The notes under the pieces: generated by a model | The model's input: only the letters and a program-made list of their open reading frames with translations | The model's database searches: none | What the model was told of the DNA's origin: nothing | Shown: in pieces, positions 1 through 15,000 of the stretch | How the letters are laid out: every line of letters begins with the position of its first letter | How positions within the stretch are numbered: position 1 is the stretch's first letter | Made by a program: the position numbers and the translations under genes | NCBI GenBank assembly: GCA_003255065.1 | Contig: QAOA01005271.1 | Location: 1,283,312-1,347,311 of the forward strand | From: Cercis canadensis | Taxonomy: Eukaryota; Streptophyta; Magnoliopsida; Fabales; Fabaceae | Direction of reading: 5' to 3' | DNA length: 64,000 nt

Positions 1-1250
1 TTTTTAAACTTACGATGGATTCAGAAAGTGGGATAACTTTCACTTATTATAATCTGTTGTTGATTCTTTTTTCCAAGTTTTAATTTGATATGGAAATTCT
101 CTTTCGTTTTTTATAGGGCTCTGCCTCTTGTCTTTTTTTGTATTATTCTTAAACTGAATGAAACCATTGCTGTTATAATTTCTGCCCTTCTTTTGAGTAC
201 CTAATGTTATCAATCACCTTTGTCACTCACTTTCTTTCTCCATTTCTTGATTGTTGTTTTATACTGCTGCCAGATACTGGGGCGAGGTGATGGCTGGCAT
301 TATATTACTTCAATGATACTAATTGGCTAATTGAGGATTCAAACAGTTTGTGCCCTATCCAGTTGCAGCCTTTAAGAGCTCTCTGTGAGCAGAAGCTTCC
401 TAATGGGGCTAGCTGCACCACATCTGACTTTTTTCATTGGACATTTTTGGGTTGTGGTTTCGAAGATTTGGAAGATGCTAGATGATATGTGATTCCCTTT
501 TGCTATACTGTACGACATCTAGATACAATCCGGATACTTGATCAATTCTGACAGAGAACATGTATGAATAAGAATTATATACAAAGCTAACATATGATAT
601 ACCTGAACTTTATGTACTAGACTCTGTTATTATTTCTAACAAATGGTTTCATCTCTTAAATTCTGATGTTCACATAATCAGGTTGTCAGTTGATACTTGC
701 TTTCTATATTGTTTGTTTTGATCAATTCGTATATATATAATATAATCTGGATGTCTTTTTCTTTAAAAAAAAAAAAAAAATTTTTACCGGTAAGGTATCC
801 TCATGCTAATATTCGGACGATCTTAAGAGTGTATCCCTACATTGACTTAGTGCATTTTAGAGAAAATTCTCTTGAATGTTAGCCATAAGATTCGAACAAT
901 TAGTTAATTTAAATAAATTTATTGTATTTTTACTATCAAGTCAAACCCTTGTGATTATTTGGATTTCTCTATGATTCAATGCATTATGATTTATTGATTT
1001 TGCCTGTGATATTGGCTGGTTAATAGGGCTCGTTACGTTAATTCTATAGTTCATTTTCATATGGCCATGTCAAATCATTTACTCTTGTTTGGAACAGTAA
1101 AATTGGTAGAATTGAATTTATTTATAGATGCTTTTTTATGAAAACTTATTTTGAATTATATTTAACTTAATAGTTTAATTCATTTGTAAATCGGTGATAA
1201 TCAATAATTTGTAAATTCTATCACTTTTAATAGAATTTGCAAATTATTTA
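1..1250. other. Intergenic left edge, possible 3' end of an unidentified gene
   Basis: This stretch has no long reading frame. A T-rich run ending in CAG just before position 274 looks like a splice acceptor. It is followed by short open frames that stop within about 60 bases (one near 315, one near 331), then several hundred bases of unstructured sequence that could be 3' UTR. I could not assign the short peptide to a family, so the exon is only a possibility. From about 780 to 955 lies one copy of a dispersed repeat listed separately. Confidence 0.2.
780..955 (+). repeat. Dispersed repeat, copy A
   Basis: Shares several blocks in the same order and orientation with 46198-46395: a GGACGATCTTAA block, and a downstream block with TTTAAATRAATTTATTGTAT followed by TTACTAYCAAG. 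A long A run followed by a T run precedes it. The family is not recognised. A decayed short interspersed or non-autonomous element is possible. Confidence 0.5.
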
Positions 1251-1281
1251 TTTTCTATTAAGTGAGGGTTATGTTATCTAC

Positions 1282-1297
1282 GGGTGGCGCGCCACCC
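1282..1297. other. 16-bp perfect GC-rich palindrome
   Basis: GGGTGGCGCGCCACCC equals its own reverse complement and stands out in AT-rich surroundings about 1.1 kb upstream of the Alfin-like gene. No function is known to me for this exact word. Confidence 0.6.
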
Positions 1298-1618
1298 CAA
1301 TAAGAGATTGGTAGCATATCCGGACCCTCACCATAATAGAATGGCTTGTACTCTTGTAGCGGTGTCATATTTACTTGTCTTAGTGTAAGTGATGTTGGCC
1401 GCTAAAAGCGTAGCTCAGGTCGCTTCCGCTTCTGATTCTGCTGTTGCCCTCAAAGGATCACCCATGTTCCACTTCAGACTTCAGAGGCAACACTTGCTAA
1501 AATAAGCCATGATGCGGAGTTTAATACTCTACACTCTCACGTCACAACTCTGCATTCACAGGGCAATTAGAAATGGAAATGGAGGCTCAACTCTCAAGTG
1601 CATTGTAGAGTAATCAAG

Positions 1619-1624
1619 ACACGT
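1619..1624. promoter_or_regulatory. G-box/ABRE core CACGTG (distal)
   Basis: CACGTG core in the context GACACGTGTA, about 750 bp before the Alfin-like start codon. Such cores are bound by plant bZIP and bHLH factors. Use here is inferred. Confidence 0.4.
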
Positions 1625-1948
1625 GTATGGCAGACACGGCGTCCGGAATCCCAGACCAAAAAGCAACAAGGACCTCTCCTCTCCTACCCTATTTGCTATA
1701 TTGCCCTACACCTATAACCTATCACCTATAGAAGGAAAATCCACTCTCGTATAGCTGGAACCTTAGCGAAGATGAAGCAGCGGCGCTGCACATTGGCAAT
1801 TCACCGGCCAACGGCTTCATACATAGCAATAGCATAACCAACTCCAGCGGACACTTGACAGACCAGTGAAACCGCACTTTATAAATCGTTTTCATGTCCG
1901 GTCTAGTCTGACGTCCGATGTTCGGAAGATCCAGCAACGAGGGGATCC

Positions 1949-1958
1949 GACACGTGTC
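1949..1958. promoter_or_regulatory. Palindromic G-box/ABRE GACACGTGTC (proximal)
   Basis: Ten-base perfect palindrome around CACGTG, about 420 bp before the Alfin-like start codon and 330 bp from a second G-box. The pair is compatible with ABA- or stress-linked control, which is inferred and not shown by the sequence. Confidence 0.45.
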
Positions 1959-2371
1959 ATCACCTCATCAATACAAAATTAAAAAATTACCCAAAAAATT
2001 ATGAAATGAAAAAAAAATTCCGTAATGTAATGTTAGTGAGTGTCTTCTAAATATTATTGAATTTAATAATTATAGGAATCAGAGGTGAAGTGGGGTATTA
2101 CCATATCTTTTATGCCTCCGCTTCCCTCTCTTTTCTGCTACTGCTACTACTTCTACTACTGCTGCTACTAGTTCCCCAAATCCTCCAATGTTTTTTGTTT
2201 TTGGTTTTGGTTATCACGGTTGTCGTCTCTTCTCCATAAACATCCCCTGACAACTTTACTATTTACCACTCAGTCCCTTCCTTCTTCATCCTTCGCAAAT
2301 CACCGTAATTATTTATTTTTCCTTTTCGCATTTTCATTGTTTGAAAGCGAAAGCTCTGAAGCTGTACGGAC

Positions 2372-2536
2372 ATGGACGGAGGAGCGCCGTACAACCCTCG
2401 CACGGTGGAAGAGGTTTTCAGAGACTTCAAAGGCCGTAGGGCCGGCATGATCAAGGCCCTCACTACTGGTCTTGCATTCACTCTTTTTTTTTTTTTCTTC
2501 TTCGTTGAAATTCCAGAAATACTGAGTGAGAGAGAG

Positions 2537-2567
<31 letters not shown>

Positions 2568-5500
2568 AAGAGAGAGTGACACTTGTAGTTCAAATTCTGT
2601 GACTTCGAGTGTTAGGGTTTTTTTCCTGAAGTAGCTGCTTTGGCGCATTCTAATAGTTAATTATTTGTGGTTTATGCAGATGTTGAAGAATTCTACCAGC
2701 AGTGTGATCCTGGTTAGGGTTTATGACTTAAGATTCTCGCTTAGCCTTTTGCATTCATTTTCTTCTTTGTTTTTGCTTGAATTGGGTTTGTAATTAACTA
2801 GTTAATCATCATTTGTCGCGGTTAATGTCTGGCGTTTTGCGTTTATGAAAGTTTGCACTTGTTGCTTTATCTGTTTATTGTTTACTATAGCCCCGTCTCT
2901 TTAAAATAAGTTAGAAGTTTCTTTTATTTTCGATATTTATATCTATGATATTACTTAAATGATAATTGACTTTTTGTAAAATATTTTAATGATAATGAAG
3001 CGTGTTCTACTATCTTTAGTGTGAACTCTTAAGCATGTGAGATAGGCGCTCAAATGTGCAGAAATGCCAATTTGAGTTGTTGGAGAGGCCGAAGAGTCAA
3101 GGTGGCTCCTCTGAACTCTGTGGGAAGCGAAGTCTAGCCGCTGAAGGATTTTGGTGGCCTGCTGCTTGGCGCGGTACACCATTAGTTCAGAGGGGCAGAC
3201 TTTCTTTTTGCCCTCTTTTATTTTTATGGATGGTGTTCTTACCAACCATAGCCTTCACAACCAGATTGAAAGAAAATATTTTGCACCATCTGAGCATCAC
3301 TTCCAATCTTAGCTAGATTTTATATTCTGATTGTTTTTCTACTGTTTTTATGGCTACAGCACTGTTTAATGAGTGATAAGCATGGAAGAGACAGGTCCAC
3401 ACTGTTTGTTGCATGTTTACCGGGCAATCCCATCTGTTTAACTGATTAGTATTTAAGGTCATAATGTTATTACTTTATTGAAATTCTTTTCTAAGCTGTC
3501 ACATCCATATTGCTTTTCATAGCGCCCATAGATTTCTTTAGAAGATCCCTGATTTAAGAATTTCTATGGGCTAGCTGCACTTGGATTCCCTTTTCTGAGC
3601 TAGATATTTGATGGACTCTGCTTCAATTATATAATGTAGGTTTTAAGCATTGGAGGTACTTTTATGCTTACCTTTGTCTATTAACTACCTTCATGCATTT
3701 TTAGCAGCTTTACTTTTTCAGTAGTTCTCCAGTTGAGAGTTTAACATTGAGTTTCCTGCATTGTATGGTATTGTCTGTTGTTTTATATAGGGCAATTATC
3801 TTATGCATGTATCTAAAAAATTTGACCTGCCAACAGAGCATATTAATAGAAGTAAATTATGATCCAATGATATGGATGCTCATTTAATTTAACTGTTACA
3901 CATCAGAAAAGGAGAATCTCTGCCTGTATGGATTCCCTAATGAAACATGGGAAGTCAACTTACCTGCTGAAGAAGTTCCTCCAGAACTTCCCGAGCCTGC
4001 TTTGGGAATAAACTTTGCTAGGGATGGGATGCAAGAAAAAGACTGGCTGTCTTTGGTTGCTGTTCACAGTGATGCGTGGTTACTTGCAGTGGCTTTCTAT
4101 TTTGGGGCAAGATTTGGTTTTGATAAAGCTGACAGGTATATTTGTGTTTCCTTATTCATTTTCACTTTGTTCTTGAAGCAATTGTTTTCTTGGTTGGATG
4201 AGAAAATGCGCTTGATGCATGCCTTTTTTATTGCTTCTGAAACTAATGTTATGTGCCAATGTTGTTGTGATTTTGTTTGTCCATGTAGTGCATTGCTTAC
4301 AAATTCTGTTATTGGGCAAAACATTGTAACAGTGTAATAATGGAAACTCTCCATAAGATATCTTGGTTTGGACAATTTTTGTCCCTTTACTTTGGTGCTC
4401 AAGAAATACGTTTTGGGGGAGAATTGAGATTGGTTGACAGCTAGTTGACTGTCCTGTAGTATTCTACACCTGATGATTTGCGTGAGTTAAGTAGTGATGC
4501 CAAGATTAACATATCTTATAGTGGAAATTTTTTAAATCAAAACAAATTATCATGAAATTTACAAGTTCTATAACTACATAAATTTCTGTGTTTTGTCAAA
4601 GGAAAAGCACATATGAGAAAAGTATAAGTGCCGTCTTCCTTTTTCCTTTGGTTTTTTCCAGATCAAAATGGAGCCTTACAAGCAAACTATTTCTATGTTA
4701 ATAGTTACTGTGGGTATTCTGCTCGGTTATGTGTACTCAGGGAGGAAAGACCTCTTATATAGTTAGCATATGGGATGTTTAGCTCTTGTCCTTGCAGGAA
4801 ATAATGGATTTCTCCCTTTGTGATGTCTGGATGGGCCTACATGATAGGCTCTTAGCAATAAAATTTACAAATTAAATCTGACCTCCATATTTTTAAATGT
4901 GTTAACATGTATAAATGGTCCTAATTGTTTTGCATGGTTTCTTGGAATCTAGACATTAGAAGTGAAGATGTTGGATGGAATACAAAATATTGTGTGTATG
5001 CAATATGTCAAAGAAGGAGCAAGATGAAAAGAAATTGGTTAATTAAAAGCAAAAGATGGACTGTGGCATTGATGCTAGCAGATTTGGACTTATCATTTCT
5101 ATCTTCATCTGTAATAAAGTGCAATTGATGATGCAGGAAACGCCTGTTCACTATGATTAATGATCTGCCAACAATATTTGAGGTTGTGACTGGAACTGCA
5201 AAGAAACAAGTAAAGGAAAAGTCATCAGTTTCAAATCACACCAGCAACAAATCAAAGTCTGGTTCAAAAGGGGTAAACCCTCTTATTTCTTTCTCTATTC
5301 CTTGTATATTAATTTTTTCTCTTTGAGTAGTGTGTTTTTAGTGTAATAACTGCATTAATGTTTGGATCCATATGTTTTTGGATAGAAGTATGAAGTTAAA
5401 TATATGATGTGGGTTATTTACCTTCTTCCCTATTTCTTTTTGCAAGTTTCATTGGATAATGTCTAGTATTTGAGTGGAATTCATGTTCTGTTGACATATG

Positions 5501-6508
5501 AAACTGCCACGACTGTCGTAAGACTTCTCTGACTTACTCAATTTAGAATCTATCTTAGGGTGGTTACCCACCTTACTGTTTGGTGTAAAGAAAGCATATA
5601 AAATTTTAATAAGCTTCGTATGATTTCAGTGAGCTACAATTGTTCTTTTCTAAATTCAATTTGTAGATGCATTAATACTGTAAATAGAGATCCTGTTACT
5701 TATTTACTTTTTTGGTTTGTTTTGTTTTTACCTATCTTAAAGAAGATTGCTGAGTGAGATTTGTGTTTGGTCATAATCTTTGTAGAGTAGTTTGTATATT
5801 ACTTGATGCCTTAAACCAAGAAGTAACTTCTGCCATGCTAATTCTAAGTCAGGAAACAAATATTTTTGGTTCAGGTGGAAATATTTTTGACAAACTTGAA
5901 TCATTTAGCATGCTCATAAAGTAGACTATATTAAAATTGCTCCACAATAGAAGCATTGTAGTTGGCCTTCGAACAAGTATGAACAGATACAAGAAAATTC
6001 TGTGCTTTTCTGGTTGTAATAATCTCCCAGGTGGTTTAATCCAAAAAAAAAATCTTCCAGGTGGTTTTTCATTCAAATTATGTACTCTTTACTATAAATC
6101 TTCATTTCCAAGATGCTAAGTTTTGCACTGAGTTTATGTTCTAGAGCTAAATAACTATTAAACTACATAATGCTGAAGGGAGTAGTGAATCTGCTTATTA
6201 TCTCCTTGTTAACATGTCTCTTCTACATTTTTTTTATTGGAACAAAATAGCGAGGATCTGACTCAGTAAAGAATTTAAAGCAAGCCAAGGATGAGGATGA
6301 GGGATTGGATGAAGAAGATGAGGAGGAGCATGGGGAGACCTTGTGTGGTGCATGTGGTGAGAATTATGCATCTGATGAGTTCTGGATTTGTTGCGACATA
6401 TGTGAGAAGTGGTTCCATGGCAAGTGCGTGAAGATCACTCCTGCCAGGGCCGAGCACATCAAGCAGTATAAGTGCCCCTCATGCAGCAACAAAAGAGCAC
6501 GGCCTTGA
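2372..6508 (+). CDS. AL: Alfin-like PHD-finger protein
   Basis: Nuclear reader of trimethylated H3K4 that links chromatin marks to transcriptional repression and stress responses (family knowledge). Exons: 2372-2468, 2680-2712, 3907-4135, 5137-5272, 6251-6508, all GT-AG, totalling 753 nt or 250 aa, the usual family length. The N-terminal Alfin domain (about residues 5-130) includes [20 protein letters not shown] and the [15 protein letters not shown] stretch. An acidic linker follows. The C-terminal PHD finger is complete in C4HC3 form: C197, C200, C213, C216, H221, C224, C240, C243, with aromatic W210 and W219 of the H3K4me3 pocket. It ends in KRARP. Exon 2 is only 33 nt. The start is the first ATG giving the family N-terminus. 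Long pyrimidine runs lie upstream in the presumed 5' UTR. Context suggests the AL5 ortholog, but paralogs AL1-AL7 are too alike to decide. Confidence 0.95.
2528..2564 (+). repeat. Compound (GA)n(GT)n microsatellite in AL intron 1
   Basis: About six GA units run directly into twelve GT units, inside the first intron of the Alfin-like gene, 60 bp after the splice donor. Likely polymorphic between individuals. Confidence 0.9.
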
Positions 6509-9181
<2,673 letters not shown>

Positions 9182-10665
9182 CTGCAACAACAATTAGAAA
9201 TATTGAATGAATATTGACAGCAGGAATACTGTTAAATCTACAGTGATGTAAAATAAACCGTATCTTACTTATCAGGGAACATTTAGATAAAGGGTCTAAG
9301 CCTGTAGGAGGGTTGTCATACTATGTGTCGATTGGCAATGTCAAGAAGCATATGCACACATACACTTGCAAAGACCAATGCAGAAATACATACATTTCCA
9401 AGCACCTCTCATTATATGTGAAGACTGAAAAGATTTTGTGGCCGCCATCGAAGTGGTAATAAATGCAAAGCACGGACTGCTAGTTATTTGTGAACAAGGT
9501 GAATGACGATTCCTTTGCAGCTGGCGTTAATGACATTCCTGAAATACAAGTGGATTTTAATATTGATTAAAAATGCAGACAGCATTAATATATTTTGTTT
9601 TCTGAAGCTACTCAGCTAGGCAATGAAGATCTTAGAAAAAAGTTTTGAAGAAAGGTAAGCAGACATGAAGGGAGGAACATCGTCGAAATCTAGGATGTCA
9701 AGCTCAAGAGTTTAAGTAAATTTGTGGAGTCTATGTAAACTCAATTCTGTAAAGTCTTGTAAGTTTAAAAGCTTCAGAAAACAGCTAGTAAAAAATATAA
9801 TTGTACATTTCAAAGTATAACATTTGGTACACAATATCAAACAATCAATCAATAAAAGTAACATATCCAACAGTAAAATACAAAATTGATTTATGTGAAT
9901 AACCAATTAATTAAAATTTTCCAACTTCCAATTTTTTATTTTTGAAAGAAAAATTTAACAAATCACATATTAAAGTCGGAGACTATAATAACTGATCTAG
10001 ATGATTGTCATTTGTCACCAATATGTTTGTTTTCCACTCCTTTACAATTTTCGATAACATGTAGAAACATATAGACATACCATTAGAGATTGCATCAAGC
10101 CATTAGGGCCATGCTCCTAGTATCTATACAAGTCCTAAAGTAGGATAATTAGTTGATAAGAATCAAGTATCACTCTCAAATGATTGCGTACTGCAAAATA
10201 ATGGTAGCAACTTCAAATAGAAACCAATCATCTATGTTGTCCAACCTCCCTATAATATTGCTCTGGACGAAGACAAAAGAGGATGAAAATCATGAAATCA
10301 AGCCAGCAAAAGGAAAGCAAGCCAAGGAAAAATCATGTAACAACTATGACCGAGGGCTTAACCAGGCCCGCTACCAAACCACCGAGAAAAGCTGCCAGCC
10401 ACCACAGTCCACAGATACTGCGAGGTCCTTAATCAACTATCCTGCAATCAAATAAACTCAAACACTAGAGCAATCAAAATCATATGAAAAATTACATCAC
10501 TTACCAGTAACAAGTAGCAGCATGATGTAAAATGCTTTAGAAACACTACTCTCATTCCCTTGAGTCTCCAAGCAAGAAGAATCGACACCGTCACACATTC
10601 AGAAATTATATTCACACACATACAGAAACAGTGGTGATGTATAAGCCGAAATAATTTTCAATGGC

Positions 10666-10684
10666 TATATATATATATATATAT
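10666..10684. repeat. (TA)n microsatellite
   Basis: Nineteen bases of alternating T and A, in intergenic DNA. Confidence 0.9.
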
Positions 10685-11107
10685 TTGTAATGGCCCCGCT
10701 AAACCAATCAGCAACAGCCAGGTGTCACTTAGGCCCAATTAGTGGCATAACTATCATTCCACCCTTAGACTGCCCTATAAATGAAGTAAGTTCAAAACAC
10801 GATTATTCCCAACTCGGGTAATACTAATTTCAGCATCCAAGTCCGGGTAACACACCACTGCTTAATTCCAGCTCATGTGTTTACTTTGTCCAACTGCACC
10901 CGCCTTGACAAAAGGTCATTTTAGTATGTGAAATATGCAGTCAAAATGACTTAGATACTTAAAAGATTTTTTTATATCATATAAGTTTTTCAATGTTTAT
11001 TTCATCAATCTTTCAAGTACTTAAATAATTTTGGTTGCATTTTTCAGAGACGAAAATATATTATTATTATTATTTATTTGATAAAGTTGCTCCTCTTAAA
11101 TCTTTAA

Positions 11108-11407
11108 CTTCGTTTTTGCATGCTATATAAGTGAATTTTTGGTTCAAAGGGTAGCAAAAGTTGAGATTTTCTTATTGATCGTGGAAGTTAAGAATCCGTC
11201 ACATTTTTACCTAGATTCTTTCAATTCTTACATACCGAGTATAAATATTGCAATTTTTTTTTTTTTGTAAAAATACATTTGACGTTTTTTATGCCTTTTC
11301 CTTCATTTTTGCATTTTTTACGTGACATTTTGGTCTAAAGGTTAGCAAAAGTTAAGATTTTCTTGTTGATAATGTAAGTTATGAATTTCTGACACTTTTT
11401 TACGCAA
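11108..11407 (+). repeat. Two diverged direct copies, 193-bp period
   Basis: About 105 bases beginning CTTCRTTTTTGCAT at 11108 recur at 11301. Shared blocks include GTAGCAAAAGTTGAGATTTT (second copy GTTAGCAAAAGTTAAGATTTT) and a following GTAAGTTA-like block. The copies have diverged with substitutions and small indels, so the duplication is old. Confidence 0.6.
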
Positions 11408-12043
11408 ATGCAATTGTACTTTGCAGAATGGTTCTCTAAACCGAACCAAGGACCATTAAATAATTATCAAGAATGAGGAATAATAAAGGGAGAAAAATAA
11501 TGCAAAAGAAAGTAAGCCAAACAGTAAATACAAATGTTATGGTCTTTCAAGAAGGCTCTGTTCTTGAAGGGGGGCGAGACACAGCAAAAGCTTTCATCGC
11601 GCTAAGGATGCCCACAATAGTGAAGGTTATACTAAAACATTTTTCTGAAACAATACACCTTTTCTTTTTCTGCAGATAACATAACTGATAACACCTATTA
11701 AAATATTCATCGACTGCAATTTAGCCGATGTGATATACATACACGACTTGCACAGGACATAAATACAAACAGAAGCATTCGTAAGTAAATTACAAACGGC
11801 TCTACAAAAGAAAACGAGCCTAGAGCAAATTCCATGTTTTTTTCAACACATGTTATACCACCTTGCAATTTTTTAAACGCGGTCTCCATACCCTGACAAC
11901 ACCAAACTACCCCAGCTCCCGGGAGTTTATCATGTTATTTTCACTATTTGATGGCTCAATTAAGTAACTCCCGATATGCATTTGTCTCTGACAAGGGAAA
12001 GCCCTCTCCAGGAAGAATCTGAATTGCTCACTCCAGTCTCCTG

Positions 12044-15000
12044 TCAGCACAATCTTATAGTCTCATTCCTTATAATGACATTGGGGTTTCTTATATGTGG
12101 ATTTAGCGCAGCCAACTCCTTCCATCTTGATCCAGTACCAAGAACACGAGATGATATGCTCCACAACGTATCACCAGGCAGCACCTTTGTCGTGGCCGGA
12201 GCACCAGATTTAGATGCTATCTTTGACTTCATTATTGGATTTTTGTTGTTCTTACCCATCCCATTAGCAAGCAACCAGCGGGAACCAGATTGTTGCTGGC
12301 TTGAAGTACCCCAAAGCTTAGTCTTGCGAGGCTCAGTCTTCAGACCTGCAATGTGGACTTCAGTAATTTTGAATTGAGGAATTCCCTCATCTTCAGAGCT
12401 TTTCTCTTCCTTCTTGTCATCCTTCATCTCCACCTTCACCACTGTTTCAGACTCGTCATTCTCTTCATTGCTTTTCCTTACCTCAAACACGGTGGTATAA
12501 ATTTTTGGTTTCGGGGGAACAAACACTCTCTCAACTTGTATAAGAGAAAGCATTGGTGTACCAACAGGCTCATAATTTCTTAGAGGATCACGAAGTTGCA
12601 CCATTAATGCTACTGTGAAATTATTTCCCAACAAACCACATTTTCTGCCAGAGCCTTTTCCTCGTTTCCTCTCTCCCTTTGAACTCCCACGAATTGAGTC
12701 AAAAGAGTTAGCATGATGGGCTGCAAGAATTCTGGAAGTATGCTCACTGATGTTATCCATATCATCAATCTCACCAGAATCCAGCCTTATCCATTCATCA
12801 AGAGTTAATGATAGGCCCATTATTCCATCAACACTATCGCCATTGTCTTTTATATCCAACAACTGCAAACCAGCAGCTCCATCCAGGCCAAGGGACCCAC
12901 TAACATTGACCCCCTTGCCCTGGAGAGCTGAAATATCCCCAATGGACTGTGCAATGATGTTTGATGGTGCATCCTCATCTGACATGCCAGATTGTATTCT
13001 CAAACCCTCAATTGAAAGTGCTTCGATTTTATCCATAGCCAATGGAGCAAGATCTTCCAAAGAAACAAACTCCGAGCCTGTCTGGTTGCCTACTGAGCTT
13101 GAACTAAACTTATCAGACTTTGATCCAGATGATGCTCCTTTCAATCCCCCTTGCACACAAGAAGTAGTATCTTGCCCTGTTACCAAATCGTGCGGCAAAA
13201 AGCATTGCCTACATAAAAAGAAAGCAAAATTCAAATAATGAAACATATGCAAATGAATGGCTATTAAAATTCTAACTTCCAGACCATTAATACAAACAGG
13301 ATTGACAAACCTCTCTGTTCCCTCTAAGACAGGCATAGCTTCCCATGCTACTTGTTGCATTGTCTTCCCTGTGATATCCTCCAGAGGCATTAATTTGTTT
13401 GCCTGCATGGAGAGCTTTTCAATTCCCACTGAAGCCAAACCCTGCAAAATCTCCGTTATCCCAGAACCCATTTCTGCAGGAACCACAACAGGGTTTGAAA
13501 CCTGCATGACCAAGCTCCCACCACCTTTAGCATTCCTGAAAAGTGATGGATTCATAGACCGCAAAAACCCTCCATCTTTTGTCTGAAGAAAAGGGCCTAA
13601 CCCCTCTCCAAGAGGAGGCAACGTAAGAGGCTCTTCAGATGGTAAATCAATTGGACTTCCAAAACCTGCAGAGTTCTTGGGTGGAGAATGCTGAAAAACC
13701 TCCTCATTCAAACCCCACTCATGCATTAAGGCTTCTGTTTCCAAATCTTCTAGCATCTTAGCCCTCTCTTTGCTCCTTGCTTCCTGAGACTCAACTGGAG
13801 GCCCCTCCTGCAGATCTTGTGACAGGGATGAGAAATTGAGACCCTCAGAGAAGTTCCACTGCTCAGATCCAATAGAAGCATTGTGGCCACCGTCTGCCTC
13901 ACCCTCATTGCCAATGTCAAAATCATATAAAGAGAAGCCCTCAGCCAAAGCCTCCTTCTCAAATTGTCTTAATAGACGCTCTCTGGGGGACTCAGGCTCA
14001 CTTTCAGAACTCAAGCCAGATGGACTATGGTCCATGCCTAGCATGCTTAAAAATTCACTGGCAACTGATTCTGTAACATCATCCAAGCTATGTGACTTTC
14101 GCAATTTATATTCAGATTTGGCTTCCATATATTTCTCTTCTTTGGGAGATTCCAGTGCCACCGTCTCCAGATCTGAGACACTATTTAAGGCTGATTCTAA
14201 TTCTTTCATGAGCATTTCTTTAGTACATAAGTCATCCTCACAAGCGTTTTCATGAACCACAGCCTTTTCTTTAGAACTATCATTATCCACATCAAGGGAC
14301 TCATGTTTAACAATGTCTTCAGAAGATAGCCTTATACCAGCAGTACCAATGGTACAGGTACTATCAACAGCAGAAGCATCAACAGTCTTTACAGTGGACT
14401 CCTCTACTTTAACAGGTTCATTCGATGACAATTCTATGCCCTGATCAACAACAGAAAATTCATTACCTTCACACTCTTCAGGATTCTCTTTTCTAGAATG
14501 AGATAAAGGACAGACATTTGATGTGACTGGCTCAAGATTTTCTCGAATCACATTGAGTTCAGGTTTGTCATGCACAGGACTACAGGTAATTTCTTCATTC
14601 CCTTCACACTCTTCAGAATTTCTTTTTCCAGGATCAGATAAAGGATAGGCATCTGGTTTGTTGGGCTTGAGATTTTCTGTGAATACATCGAGTTCAGGTT
14701 TATCATGCCCTTGACTACATGTTTTTTCTTCATCAAATTTCTGATATAAGATGTCTATTGAACTAGCTAATGCTGACGTTGATGTTGGCAAAACCTCGTG
14801 AAGATCCTTTACCTCATCTACAGTTCGAGAAGAATATGAACTGGAAAAACTTGGTAGACTTCCAATACGTGTCATGCTGATCTTCTCACCGGCTTGACTG
14901 GATTTAATATCTGGTTTTGTCAAACCCACACTATTCTGCCTCAAAGTCAAGGCATTAGGAGCATTATGGTTGTCTCTGGTAGCACTACTGTTATCACCAA

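Larger units (their letters stand above)
9182..12043. other. Intergenic region between LysA fragment and PMIR1-like gene
   Basis: AT-rich, with a short (TA)n run at 10666-10684 and a 193-bp-period direct repeat at 11108-11407. The part nearest 12044 is probably PMIR1-like 3' UTR. I see no functional gene. Open frames at 10153-10455 and 11473-11679 show no recognisable motifs. Confidence 0.5.

Noticed and set aside
1392-1505. 37-codon open frame MLAAKSVAQVASASDSAVAL...
   Set aside because: Too short, no recognised family and no splice partner. The amino-acid mix is suggestive but not evidence of a gene.
2220-2602. Overlapping open frames on both strands around the Alfin-like first exon
   Set aside because: They are shadows of exon 1, and their length comes from low-complexity and microsatellite sequence.
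10686-10910. Possible solo LTR beginning TGTAATGGCCCCG with a TATAAATG inside
   Set aside because: No matching other end or target duplication found; too weak to list as an element.
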